DNA of 64,000 nucleotides, from positions 1-64,000 of the forward strand of contig JAQSDM010000012.1 of the NCBI GenBank assembly GCA_029945945.1, written 5' to 3'. The stretch comes from Algoriphagus sp. GTDB lineage: Bacteria > Bacteroidota > Bacteroidia > Cytophagales > Cyclobacteriaceae. The translations under genes were made by a program, and so were the position numbers. The number at the start of each line of letters is the position of its first letter. The stretch's first letter is position 1. Below are positions 17,761-28,300 of this stretch, one piece after another. Under the pieces are notes generated by a model. It was given only the letters and a program-made list of their open reading frames with translations. It did no database searches and had not been told where the DNA came from.

Positions 17761-20700
17761 TTAGAATTTGATATTTATACCACCGGAAATCACTTTATAA
17801 AGTGGTGTGGTTTGATCTGTACCTCCTCCTCTTTGTCTTTCCGGATCAAAATTATTCACCTTGGTGAAAGTCAGGAGATTCTGTCCACTGATGAAAATCC
17901 TTGCCTTTTGCAAAAGAGCCATTTTAGAAATATCTGAGGGAAGCGTATAGCCCAATTCTATATTTCTAAGTCTCAGGTAAGACATGTCCTCGATATAGAA
18001 TGAGGATATCACGCCATTATTCACACCTCCCAATCTTGGCAAGGTTTCGGATGGATTTTCAGGAGTCCATCTGTTGATCCAATAGGACAAGGCATTATTT
18101 CTATCCCCTTCCATTGGAGTTTGACCATTTGTATTGAGCAATCTGTCAACATTTCCCACTCCCTGGAAGACCAGATTCATATCAAACCCTTTGAACTGGA
18201 AGTAAGCGTTCATTCCATAAATCCACTCTGGGAAAGGATTGCCGATTACAGTTCTGTCAGAGGCGTTGATCACTCCATCAGGAATTCCTTCAGGACCTGA
18301 GAGGTCAGCATACTTCAAGTCTCCTGGTGCTGTCAGGTTACTTCCAAACTGTTTTGGTGAATTTGTCACCTCTTCAAGGGTCTGGAAAACTCCCAAAACC
18401 TGATATCCATAATAGGCATTGAATGGCTCACCGATCCGGATAATTGTGCTTGCGCCGATCGTTTCTATTCCTCCTGGCCCAAGATCCGTAACCTCGTTAT
18501 CAGCCATGCGCGTCACATTTGCAGAGAGGTTCATGACCAGTTTGCCAATATTCTGACGATAACCCAAAGACAATTCCACACCACTGTTTTCCATTCCTGC
18601 GGCATTGACAGCTGCTAGATTAGTCACTCCGATTGAACTTGGAATCGGGAAATTGGTGTACAAAATATCGGAACTGATCCGCTTGAAATAATCCGCAGTC
18701 AGGCTTACCTTATTACTGAAGAAGGAAGCGTCCAATCCGATATCAAATTGTTCGATACTCTCCCAAGTGATAAAAGGGTTTGCCAAGGAAGTCAAGGCAA
18801 CGGCCGGCACAATCACTCCCTGACCCAGCGTATAATCCAGTCCGGTGTTATAGGTTTGCTCATAGATGTAGTTTCCGATACGGTCATTACCACTTACACC
18901 CCAACTGGCTCTCAGTTTCAAATCTGTCAAAGTCTCAGATCCGCTTAAAAAATCCTCGCGGGCAATATTCCATCCTGCAGAAACAGAAGGGAAGGTTCCA
19001 TAACGGTTATTTTCTCCAAATTTGGAAGAACCATCTCTTCTGACATTTGCCTCAAAGAGATACTTTTCTTTGAAGTTGTAATTCACTCTTCCAAAAAAGG
19101 ACTGCCAAGCCTCCTCAGATGCTCCTCCACTCACTGATGGATTGACAACTCCTCCACCATTGAACTCCTGAATGGCATCCGTTGGGAAACCTGAAAGGGA
19201 TCCGGAAAATCCGTCGTTCTTATCATAGATCACCGAGAAACCCACGATAAAGCTTAAGTTATGGGCATCTTGGAAGCTGGTCGAATACCTCAAAATATTC
19301 TCGTTCATGAGTCGGTAACTAAAGTCAAGCGTATTGGTCAGCGTGTTTAAATCATTCCTTTGTACCACATTTCCCTCCCAGTCTCTGGTAGTCAGCGTCG
19401 GACGGAAGTTTGAAATATTCGCATAGTTGATGATCGCACTTCCGCTGGTTTCCAGGAAGAGTCCTTTGGCCAATTTAGCACTCAACCCAATCCGCTCACT
19501 GATATTGATGTTATCGCTGTTATAATCTCCAAAAGTGCCTGTCAACAAAACGTGGTTGATTGGGTAGGAGAAATTTACTTTTTGGTATGCTCCATCCACA
19601 ACTCCCAATTCTCCATTGGAATAGTAAACCGGCACAACAGGTGAAGACCGCTGGAACTGATTGATAATTCCGGTTTCTCCCGTAATCGCTCCTGCTCCTC
19701 CGCTTGGTCCTTCAAACCTCGACCAATATCCATTGGTCACATTGGTAACAGTCAACCAATCATTTGGCTTTATTGATAAGTTAATACCAAGATTATATCG
19801 TTCTGACTTGAACTTTCCTTTTACTACTGCATCCTGATCCAAAAATCCTAAAGAGATTCTATAGGTAGTCTGTTCGCTTCCTCCGGAAAATGAGAGGTAA
19901 TGATTTTGGATTGGCGCATCCTGGAGAGCAATATTTGACCATTTAGTATTTGAGTATTGGTCAGGATTTGTCCCATTTCGGATGGCATCAATATCGGCTT
20001 CAGAGAATCTAATCGGAGAAGTAGGACCATTTACATTCCTGTCTCGCTCGTTCCTAAGCAAGGCATAGTTTACTGCATCCAGATATTCCGGGATTTCGGT
20101 CACCTTTTGAGTTCCGAAATAGTTGTTGTAATCAACTGAGAATTTGCCTTTGGTTCCTTTTTTAGTAGTCACTACCAAAACACCATTAGCTCCTCTTGCT
20201 CCATAAATGGCGGAAGCAGAGGCATCTTTCAACACTGAAATACTCTCAATATCTGAAGGTGCGAGGTTATTGAATTCAGCCAATCCTTCATATTGGATGT
20301 TGTCAATCACTACCAAAGGATTGGTTCCGCCAAAAGTTCCGATTCCGCGGATGGTAATCGCAGAACCGTCCGATCCGGGAAGTCCTGATGATTGAGTTAA
20401 TTGAACCCCTGAAAACTTTCCATACATCAGTTGGGCAGAATTCGTTACTGGCTGGTTGACTGCCTCATCAAATTTCAGTGTCTCGACTGACCCGGTCATG
20501 TTAAGTTTTTTCTGCTCTCCATAACCCACAACCACCACTTCTTGTAAGAGAGATTCCGACTCTGCCAGATTCACATTAATCATAGACAGATTGCCCACTG
20601 TGATCTCCTGGGGCTCAAATCCAATCAGGCTAAATACTAAGATGGATTCCGGAGAAGTCACCGAAATTGAATAACCTCCGTCCAGATCAGTCACCACACC

Positions 20701-20952
20701 ATTGTTGGTTGCTTTCTCCAACACCACTACACCCGGCAAGGCTTCTCCGTCCGGAGTACTCACCTTTCCAGTCACAACGACAGATGATTGCCAAGCCCAG
20801 GAAACGCATATTGTCTGGAAAAACAGCAATCCCAGCAAGAGCATTTTTTTCTGAGAAAGGACCATCCCACTCACCCTATTCAGAGCGGATCCCTTTTCTA
20901 TTTTACTATCCATGAAAGAAGATTTTGGGTTTTGATGATAATTTCTTGTCAT
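17761..20952 (-). CDS. SusC/RagA family TonB-linked outer-membrane transporter
   Basis: A TonB-dependent glycan importer with a signal segment (MLLLGLLFFQTICVSWAW), a carboxypeptidase-regulatory-like domain (TGKVSTPDGEALPGVVV), the SusC signature after the plug boundary (QEVVVVGYGEQKKLNMTGSVE), a plug with ASASAIYGARGANGVLVVTT, and a 22-strand barrel. The ORF-track start at 21117 is wrong: it runs through the terminator of the regulator gene. I choose ATG 20952 (1,063 residues) because AGGAGGT lies 9 bases upstream, an unusually good Shine-Dalgarno for this phylum; ATG 20913 or 20865 would place the start closer to the signal peptide. It pairs with SusD downstream and is preceded by a hybrid two-component regulator. 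Confidence 0.93.
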   Translation of the reverse strand: MTRNYHQNPKSSFMDSKIEKGSALNRVSGMVLSQKKMLLLGLLFFQTICVSWAWQSSVVVTGKVSTPDGEALPGVVVLEKATNNGVVTDLDGGYSISVTSPESILVFSLIGFEPQEITVGNLSMINVNLAESESLLQEVVVVGYGEQKKLNMTGSVETLKFDEAVNQPVTNSAQLMYGKFSGVQLTQSSGLPGSDGSAITIRGIGTFGGTNPLVVIDNIQYEGLAEFNNLAPSDIESISVLKDASASAIYGARGANGVLVVTTKKGTKGKFSVDYNNYFGTQKVTEIPEYLDAVNYALLRNERDRNVNGPTSPIRFSEADIDAIRNGTNPDQYSNTKWSNIALQDAPIQNHYLSFSGGSEQTTYRISLGFLDQDAVVKGKFKSERYNLGINLSIKPNDWLTVTNVTNGYWSRFEGPSGGAGAITGETGIINQFQRSSPVVPVYYSNGELGVVDGAYQKVNFSYPINHVLLTGTFGDYNSDNINISERIGLSAKLAKGLFLETSGSAIINYANISNFRPTLTTRDWEGNVVQRNDLNTLTNTLDFSYRLMNENILRYSTSFQDAHNLSFIVGFSVIYDKNDGFSGSLSGFPTDAIQEFNGGGVVNPSVSGGASEEAWQSFFGRVNYNFKEKYLFEANVRRDGSSKFGENNRYGTFPSVSAGWNIAREDFLSGSETLTDLKLRASWGVSGNDRIGNYIYEQTYNTGLDYTLGQGVIVPAVALTSLANPFITWESIEQFDIGLDASFFSNKVSLTADYFKRISSDILYTNFPIPSSIGVTNLAAVNAAGMENSGVELSLGYRQNIGKLVMNLSANVTRMADNEVTDLGPGGIETIGASTIIRIGEPFNAYYGYQVLGVFQTLEEVTNSPKQFGSNLTAPGDLKYADLSGPEGIPDGVINASDRTVIGNPFPEWIYGMNAYFQFKGFDMNLVFQGVGNVDRLLNTNGQTPMEGDRNNALSYWINRWTPENPSETLPRLGGVNNGVISSFYIEDMSYLRLRNIELGYTLPSDISKMALLQKARIFISGQNLLTFTKVNNFDPERQRGGGTDQTTPLYKVISGGINIKF

Positions 20953-20986
20953 CAAATTTGACCTCCTCAGGATGATTTTGTGTGGT

Positions 20987-21015
20987 GTGAATCGAGCAAG
21001 ATGCAGGGTAAATCG
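20987..21015 (-). promoter_or_regulatory. Candidate HTCS binding repeats upstream of susC
   Basis: On the minus strand CGATTTAC (21015-21008) and CGATTCAC (20994-20987) are direct repeats whose starts lie exactly 21 bases apart, two helical turns, as expected for AraC-type HTCS output domains. The first is part of GATTTACCCTGCA, found with one change upstream of the GH128 gene. The site sits between the regulator's terminator and the susC start. Confidence 0.45.
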
Positions 21016-21023
21016 GCCAAAAA

Positions 21024-21054
21024 ATAAAAAAAGCACCTCCGAAGGGGTGCTTTT
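21024..21054 (-). terminator. UUCG-type terminator between HTCS and susC
   Basis: On the minus strand AAAAGCACC and GGTGCTTTT enclose a C-TTCG-G tetraloop and are followed by a long T/A run. It lies 15 bases past the HTCS stop codon, so susC transcription must start separately. Confidence 0.85.
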
Positions 21055-21068
21055 GGTGACGCGGTGGC

Positions 21069-24000
21069 TTATTTGACTCGCTCCAGAATTTTTGATTTGT
21101 ATTCGGAGGGAAGACATCCAAATTGTTGCTGGAAAGATTTCTTGAAGTGCTTGTAATCATTGAAACCTACTTCTTGTGCCACCTGACTCAATTTCAAATT
21201 ACTCTGAAGAACAATCTGTGCAGCTTTTTTGAGCCGGACTGAGCGGACAAATGCCGTGATGGAAAGTCCGGTTAGCGATTTGATTTTCCGGAACAGGGTG
21301 GACTGACTCATAAACAATTGATCCACCATGGTTTCAATTCCAAAATTCTCATTTTGTAAATTTTCATTGACCAGCAAAATGGCTTTTTCGATAAACTGAG
21401 AATCGATATCCAGTTCCTTTACTTGTTGAGAATCGGGCTCAAACCGAACTTTGTTCAGGTAATATTCCCGCAGTTTAGAGCGGTTTTCAAGAATATTGGA
21501 AATTCGGGTTTTGACTATTCCCGGATTGAAGGGTTTGGTGATATAATCTTCCGCCCCAGTCTTCAATCCTTCTATCTCATAAGTCATCGAAGTTCTTGCA
21601 GTAAGCAAAATGACTGGAATATGGGATGTGTTAATCTGGCTTTTCACTATCTCACATAGCTTTATACCGTCCATTTGAGGCATCATGACATCACTGATGA
21701 TGACATCCGGCAACTCTTTATTGATCAACTCCAATGCTTGCAGCCCATCTTCTGCTTCCAGAATATGGTATTCATCCTCCAGCAGACTTCTCAGGTATTT
21801 GCGGATATCTTCATGGTCATCCGCTATCAGGATGGTTACAGCTTTTTGGTCCCGCTCAATGTTGAAGGTTTCCACTTCTTCCATTGCTACTCCTTCATAA
21901 AAATCCAGATACTTTTCTCCAGATTGGATTTCTTCAGTATGTCCAACCCGTAATTCTTCCAACGGAAAGGAAATCTTTACTTCGGTTCCCACATCTTTGG
22001 TGCTATAGATTTTGATTTCACCTTGGTGCAAATCCACAATGTTTTTGGAAAATGCCAGTCCGATTCCGCTTCCGGCAAGATTTGAGGTTTCGGCATTTTG
22101 TACTTGATAAAACCGATCAAACACTTTTTCAGCTTCTTCGGGAAGCATGCCTATTCCATTATCCGAAACGGAAACAGTCATACATCCTTCTTCATATCGG
22201 ATCCGGAGGGCAATTTTACCTTTATGGCGGGTGTATTTGAAGGCATTTGAAAGCAAATTAAACAACACAATTTCCATTTGATTGCGGTCAAACTCCATCG
22301 GGAAGGTTTCCACTTCAGTCTCAAAATGGTATTCGATCTGCTTCTTAGCCGCCATATTATTGAAGCTGATGAACACTTCTTTGGCAAAACTTATAAAATC
22401 TGAATAGCTCTTATTCAGTTTCAAAAGGCCGTGTTCCGACTTTCTGAAATCCAACAGCTGATTGATCAGCCTTAGCATCCGTTTGCTATTGGACTCAACC
22501 AAAAGCAACTTTTCCCTGACAGATTCCTTGAAATCAAACTGTTCCAGAAGCTCCGTCACCGGACTCAAAATCAACGTAAGCGGAGTGCGAAACTCATGCG
22601 AAATATTGGTGAAAAAGGTGATTTTCGCCTCGTTTAGCTCGTGCTCCTTTTCCTTTTCTATCTGAATGATCTGAAGCTCTGCTCGCAATTTGGCCTGACG
22701 GATGGAGATGTATCGGAACAAAAACATTATCCCAACCGCCAGTATCAGATAGATCAAAAACGCATACCAGGAAAGCCACGGCGGCGCTTGAATCTGAATC
22801 ATCAAACTTCGCTCCGGGCTCCAATCTTGGTTATTTCGACTTGCTCGGAGTAATAATTCATACTCTCCCCATGGAAGTCCGGTGAAGCTGATCTGATTGA
22901 GTCGGCCCAAATTGACCCATTCCTCGTTCATCCCTTTAAGTTTGTAGGAATAGGCAATATTGTCAGGACCCAAAAAGTCATTGACCGAAAAGGAAAGCGA
23001 AAGGTGATTTTGGGAATAGTCCAATACTATCTTCTCGGTGTTCTGAATGGAGTTTGCGAGTATGACTTCCCCATCCACTTCATCCCCAACCTGAAGAATC
23101 TGATTGTTCACAATCAATTTGGTCAGGACGACCTGAGGCACATTAAAATCCTCACTGATCTCATCAGGCTGAAAAGAGACCATGCCATTGGAACCTCCAA
23201 AATAAATCATGCCCGCCTCATCTTTAAATGAGGATGCGCTGTGGAAAGAGTTGATCAAAACTCCATCTTCCCTATCGTATGTGATGAAGTTTTTTAATCC
23301 TGGTTTATACTTGGTAATCGTAGTAGTGGTGCTCAGCCAAAGATTCCCGGCTTGATCTTGCTCAATCGAACAAATAAAATCGTTGATGAGCCCGTCCTCT
23401 TTATCAAAGAAATTAAGAAGACTGAGGTTGCCTTTCGAGACACTCATTTTCGCCAAACCATTGGGAGTGCCCAGATAAATGGTATCTCCCTTCAATAAAA
23501 AGTCATTGATAATGGGATTAGGCAACTGATTTCCAAGGATTGCCTTATGGGATATAAGGTTCTGTTTTTGCTCATCGTATCGGTTTATTCCCGAATAGGT
23601 TCCCACCCAAATTTCACCATTCTTGCTTTCCTTGATCTTGCTGATCCGGTTGTTTTCTATCGGATGCTCCCGGCTTGTCTCTTCAAAGATTGTCCAGTTT
23701 TCCAGATTCGGAAAGCTGGAAAAATCGATCACTTTCAGACCTGATTGCTGAGTCCCGATCCAAAGCCTGTTTTTGGAATCGAGGAGAATTGAGGTAATCT
23801 TTTGACTAGGAAAATACCTTTTCGAACTGGAGAAATCGCCATCTCTGACCACATAGAGACCATTCCCTGTTCCTACAAAGAGGTAATCGGAATGCTCATA
23901 AAGGGTGTGGACTTTTGAAGTGACCACTTGATTTACTTTTTCAAAACCAGCTCCTTTTGAATTTGAATAAAGACCTTCGGCCAAAGTACCCAGGTAGGTC

Positions 24001-25091
24001 TTACCGGTTTTTGAAATCAAAAGCGAGGTAATATTCCTGTCCGAAATTTTTTCCAGGTCTGTGATAGAAGAAAAAGAGAATCCCTTATTGGGATACAAAA
24101 TCAAAACACCTCCATGTGATGTCCCCAGCCATGCTATGCCATTTTGATCGAAATCGATGCTGAGGATTATGGAATAATTGATGTTTTCCTCCGAAACTCC
24201 CTGAGGATTGGTATTGACCTTTCGGAATTTTCCAAGATTTTCATCGCTGATAAACAAACCATCTCCCCAACTTCCGATCCAAAGCCTGCCCAATTTATCC
24301 AGTCCTATGCTCACAATATATCGCGCATCAAAGTTGGTTTCCTTCCGCTCGATCTGCTGTGTTTCGAAATCAAATCCCGTGAGAATCGCCTTATTTTTCT
24401 CGTTGCCGATCATCCAGATTTTGTTTCGAACAGAATCTTCTATGAGATTATAGTGAGTTTTACCTGTCTGAAAACGGATCAGCCTGCCCTCTGAGGGATC
24501 AAATTTGTTGAGCTCAGATCCGGCCAAAAACCAAATATTCCCAAATCGGTCTTTGATGATATTGTAAATAGGCTGATTAGATGAAAAATGCTCCTCCACT
24601 TTTTCAGTTTCAGGATTGATCATAAAAACCCCGTCACTCCAGGTTCCAACCCAGATTTTCCCGTCCTCTCCTTGGTTAAGAGAAATTACCCGGAGTGGCT
24701 TTTCTGTAAATTCTGAAAAGGCTGAATTGAAAGAGCGAATGGAGTTTTTCCCGGGATCGAGCATCGATAATCCTCCACCTTTAGTGCCTATCCAGATGAG
24801 ATTATTCCGGTCCTTAAAAAGAGTTTCGATGTTTTCATTTTCCAAACCAGGGTAATCCGGTCCCGGTCTGTACTCGGAGAAGTCGTACCCATCGTATTTG
24901 GTGATTCCTCCTTCCGTCGCAAAATACTTCGTATTGAATTCGTCATTAATCACCCGAGTCACATAATTACTGAGTAAACCCTTCCTGACGTTCAGGACAT
25001 CAATGGAAAATTCCTCCTCCATTTTCTCCTGAAAGGAAAAGACCGGGCTTGATAGAAATGTCAGAATAAGGACAAGACTGAAAATCCGCAT
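21069..25091 (-). CDS. Hybrid two-component system (HTCS) sensor/regulator
   Basis: A 1,340-residue one-protein signalling system that senses a glycan fragment in the periplasm and activates PUL genes. After a Sec signal peptide come two-component regulator propeller repeats (about residues 35-690), a Y_Y_Y domain (about 710-775), one membrane helix (about 780-805), a HisKA domain with His832 in ISHEFRTPL, a HATPase domain (NLLSNAFKYT, DNGIGM, GSGIGLAFS), a receiver domain with phospho-acceptor Asp1134 in IISDVMMP, and a C-terminal AraC-type DNA-binding domain (LSQVAQEVGFNDYKHFKKSF). All catalytic residues are present. It lies directly upstream of susC but is cut off from it by a terminator. 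Confidence 0.95.
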   Translation of the reverse strand: MRIFSLVLILTFLSSPVFSFQEKMEEEFSIDVLNVRKGLLSNYVTRVINDEFNTKYFATEGGITKYDGYDFSEYRPGPDYPGLENENIETLFKDRNNLIWIGTKGGGLSMLDPGKNSIRSFNSAFSEFTEKPLRVISLNQGEDGKIWVGTWSDGVFMINPETEKVEEHFSSNQPIYNIIKDRFGNIWFLAGSELNKFDPSEGRLIRFQTGKTHYNLIEDSVRNKIWMIGNEKNKAILTGFDFETQQIERKETNFDARYIVSIGLDKLGRLWIGSWGDGLFISDENLGKFRKVNTNPQGVSEENINYSIILSIDFDQNGIAWLGTSHGGVLILYPNKGFSFSSITDLEKISDRNITSLLISKTGKTYLGTLAEGLYSNSKGAGFEKVNQVVTSKVHTLYEHSDYLFVGTGNGLYVVRDGDFSSSKRYFPSQKITSILLDSKNRLWIGTQQSGLKVIDFSSFPNLENWTIFEETSREHPIENNRISKIKESKNGEIWVGTYSGINRYDEQKQNLISHKAILGNQLPNPIINDFLLKGDTIYLGTPNGLAKMSVSKGNLSLLNFFDKEDGLINDFICSIEQDQAGNLWLSTTTTITKYKPGLKNFITYDREDGVLINSFHSASSFKDEAGMIYFGGSNGMVSFQPDEISEDFNVPQVVLTKLIVNNQILQVGDEVDGEVILANSIQNTEKIVLDYSQNHLSLSFSVNDFLGPDNIAYSYKLKGMNEEWVNLGRLNQISFTGLPWGEYELLLRASRNNQDWSPERSLMIQIQAPPWLSWYAFLIYLILAVGIMFLFRYISIRQAKLRAELQIIQIEKEKEHELNEAKITFFTNISHEFRTPLTLILSPVTELLEQFDFKESVREKLLLVESNSKRMLRLINQLLDFRKSEHGLLKLNKSYSDFISFAKEVFISFNNMAAKKQIEYHFETEVETFPMEFDRNQMEIVLFNLLSNAFKYTRHKGKIALRIRYEEGCMTVSVSDNGIGMLPEEAEKVFDRFYQVQNAETSNLAGSGIGLAFSKNIVDLHQGEIKIYSTKDVGTEVKISFPLEELRVGHTEEIQSGEKYLDFYEGVAMEEVETFNIERDQKAVTILIADDHEDIRKYLRSLLEDEYHILEAEDGLQALELINKELPDVIISDVMMPQMDGIKLCEIVKSQINTSHIPVILLTARTSMTYEIEGLKTGAEDYITKPFNPGIVKTRISNILENRSKLREYYLNKVRFEPDSQQVKELDIDSQFIEKAILLVNENLQNENFGIETMVDQLFMSQSTLFRKIKSLTGLSITAFVRSVRLKKAAQIVLQSNLKLSQVAQEVGFNDYKHFKKSFQQQFGCLPSEYKSKILERVK

Positions 25092-25324
25092 GAATTCAGT
25101 AGGTTAATTTGGGTTGGGTTTAAGTTATGGCTTTTTTCGAAAACAGTTTTCTTACTGCTTCAAAATGAGACACTTCATCGATTAAGCCAGGGTTAAGCTC
25201 AATCAATTACTTTCCGAAGTTAATCCGGTGTCTTCCATTCTCGGGGGTTAAATAAGTCAGTTTGGGGGAAGAATCAGTCAGCATTTGTGAAAATATTTTA
25301 CAAATCCGATTCAGAGGAGGAAAA

Positions 25325-25356
25325 AATGAAAAAGGGCTGATCAATGACCAACCCTT
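25325..25356 (-). terminator. Terminator after the GH128/T9SS gene
   Basis: AAGGGTTG and CAGCCCTT (one G-U pair) form a stem followed by TTTTTCATTTTTT on the minus strand, about 25 bases past the stop codon. It separates the giant secreted protein from the HTCS gene. Confidence 0.7.
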
Positions 25357-25381
25357 AGTAATCGAATCAGGTGATAACCAA

Positions 25382-28300
25382 CTACTGCACAATTAACTTT
25401 TTGCTCTGCCAAATCTGACCTTGCTGCACCAGAATGATATACATTCCGCGGGCAAGGTTTCGGTTAAGTTCGAGCGATTGACTAGTTCCGGCAGATACGA
25501 TTTCGGAGTAAACTACCTTGCCAGTCAGATCTGTCACTTGAATCACCGCCTCTCCGGGTTCATTGAAAAGTAACGGCAAGTCTACCGTCACGGGATTACC
25601 GGCAATGACAGGGTTCGGATAGACTCTGAATTCCCGATTTATCAATTCAGCCTCGAATGAAGGTTTGAATTGCATCGTTTCAAGAACTCTGAGATTTTCT
25701 CCGGATACTTGTTCAGGTTCTTTGACTACGATCTTGTCCAGGAATGGCGCATCTGTTCCGGTAGGTCTGAATTCCAGCGTATTGTTGCCTTGGTTAAAAT
25801 CTACTTCAATGGCTTTTACAGCAGTTTCGCCACCATTTGAACACCATTCTCCTGAATCCTGGAAGCTATCTGTGACAAAGCTTGCCCCATTGACTGAGTA
25901 TCGCATGTTGCGGTTGACCGCAGTGAGATAATGAATTTCCACGAGGTATTTACCTGCAAAAGGAACATTGATTCCGGTGAATTTTACTCCATTGGCTGTG
26001 CTGAGTAGCATGTTGACCAATTGACCATTTGATGCAGTTCCGCAGTTAACAATAGCATGATTCCCGATAATTTCTGCAAGTTCAGCTTCCAGTGAAACAC
26101 CCGAGAACTGTGCTTTTTCCAATTTGATCTTGTCGATGATAGGACCGGGAGTATTATTATAGACATTGATAGCGATCGTATTCACACCTTTCACCAACTG
26201 AACTTCCATCTGATACATCCCTGGAGATCCTCCCTCAAAGCACCAATTACCGGTAGCCTGTGCAATTTTTTGTCCCAGATTTACACCGTTCACTGCAATA
26301 CGGAAGGATCGATTGTTCTTACTCATCAGAGAAATATTCAACACATAAGTACCTGCATCCTTGGCAATGATCTGGTCAAAGCGAACTCCATTGGCTGTAG
26401 CGGATGCCAGTTCAACTTGCTTACCATTTGAAGAAGTGCCACAAGCCACTACCCTGGCAAGGCCTAAAATGGTAGCATGTTCCGCTTCAAACTCCAGGTT
26501 TTCTTTTACTAAAATTACATTTGGGTCAATTTCTTCAGGCAGCTTTCCTTTGCTCGCAATTGCGATTCGGTCCACGGATACATTCCCGCTGGAGGAGGCC
26601 AGTCGAATCTGGTGTGAACCTGCTGTGAGGAAGTAAGCGAATTTGCGTTCCTCTCCTTCATAGCTATGGTACACTTTCTTCCAATACCACTCGAAAAGCT
26701 CGCTTCCGAGATCCTCCCACTTACGGAAAGGCTCTCCGTCTACTGATATCCAAAGACCGTATTCTTCCACTTCATACGCTTGGACTTTGGCCCAAAGCTC
26801 GTATTCATCGGCTTCTTCTACCTCGATATTGAAAGTCAAAACTCCCTTGCTGCCTGTCGGAGGATTGATGGATTCTTGTCCGTCAAGCGGATTGGAATAA
26901 AGTCCTCCTTGCGCATTTGAAGATGCCAAGATCTCCCATCCCGGGCCTTGGGTAGCCGCCTCCGCTTCGAAAAAGTCCACCAGATCGGTTTTCACCAAAC
27001 CCCAAGTAAGCTCCGAAGGTGTACAAGCTCCAGCTTCCTGAACAAACTGCTCCATATCCGTTGGACCATTGGTAAGCGCCACCTGATCCACTAAAATATT
27101 GGCATTGGGGAATTCCAAAGTCAGGCGGTGAGTCCCTACACCCAAATCATAAAATCTTGGAATCTGGAACCAAGTGAAAGAAGCGCTGGTCAAAGGAGAT
27201 ATTTGTTCCAAATCATTTCCATCCACGGCGATCCGAATCGCCCCGGGGCCTGAGGATTTGGCTCTGATCCAAACTCGATATTGGCTTGCCTCGGTGAGGT
27301 CAAATTCAAAATGAACCTGCTTGGCTATCGGGCTTTCCCCTACTTTACTTACATCTCCCCTGATATACTGTCCATTCGAGGCGGCCTCATCCCCCAAAAC
27401 ACTCCATTGATTTCCCAGATAGCTGCCACATTCTGCTTCAAAAGACAAATAAGAAATAGGCTTCTGAATAAACAGCTGGTCCATTCCTTCCAGGTTATTC
27501 GGAGCGGCATAAGTTAACATCGGGATGGATGGGCTGGACTCATGTGCCAAATATGCTTGACCGATATTGGTTAGATTTCCATTTGCATCCAGGTAATCGG
27601 ACTTTTCAGGACTATTAGCAGGATTTGCATTATTGGGGTTTGGCTGGAAATAGGCGTAGCGTTCTACGTAATCCAGGCTTTCCAGGTACGGTAAAGCCAA
27701 TTTCAAAAACGCCTCTTGAGTAGCATTACTTCGGTTTGGATTCGCATTGAACTCGGTGATCCAGATGGGCAGCTGATACAGGCGATACACATTGGCCAAA
27801 TATGATTTAAAGCGGTTAAAAATTTCCTGCGGGCTGGCATTCGGTGTATTTGCAGGACCACTTCCCCAATCGTACCAGTGTACTGCGACAAAATCAAAAC
27901 GAACATCCCGCTGCTTGGCGATGCGGTTGAATTCCAACAACCAGCCAGTCGGACCTTCTTCTCTCGGTGCGGGAGAGCCCAACCGGACACCTGTTCCCAT
28001 CAAACTTTCATAGTAGGCAACTGCAACAGCCGGCTGACACAAGTTATTAAACTGACCGGATTCACCGTTACAGTTGTCCGACTCATTGAATCCAAGCACA
28101 TGAGTGGTGGACTTTTTGCCGATCATGACATTGATATTGGCAGGGGAAGCTCCTCCGGCACCCCAAGCCATCGGCACGTAATCGTAATTAGGCTTTGGAG
28201 TTTCATTCAGATTCCAATTGTAAAACCAGCCGGCATTAAGTTGATCATAGAATCCACCCGTACCTTTTTTAGTCACCCAGTTCCAGGGAACCACCCGGAT

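Noticed and set aside
20953-21117. N-terminal extension of SusC in the ORF track
   Set aside because: It is read through the HTCS terminator and the candidate operator, so it cannot be part of the protein.
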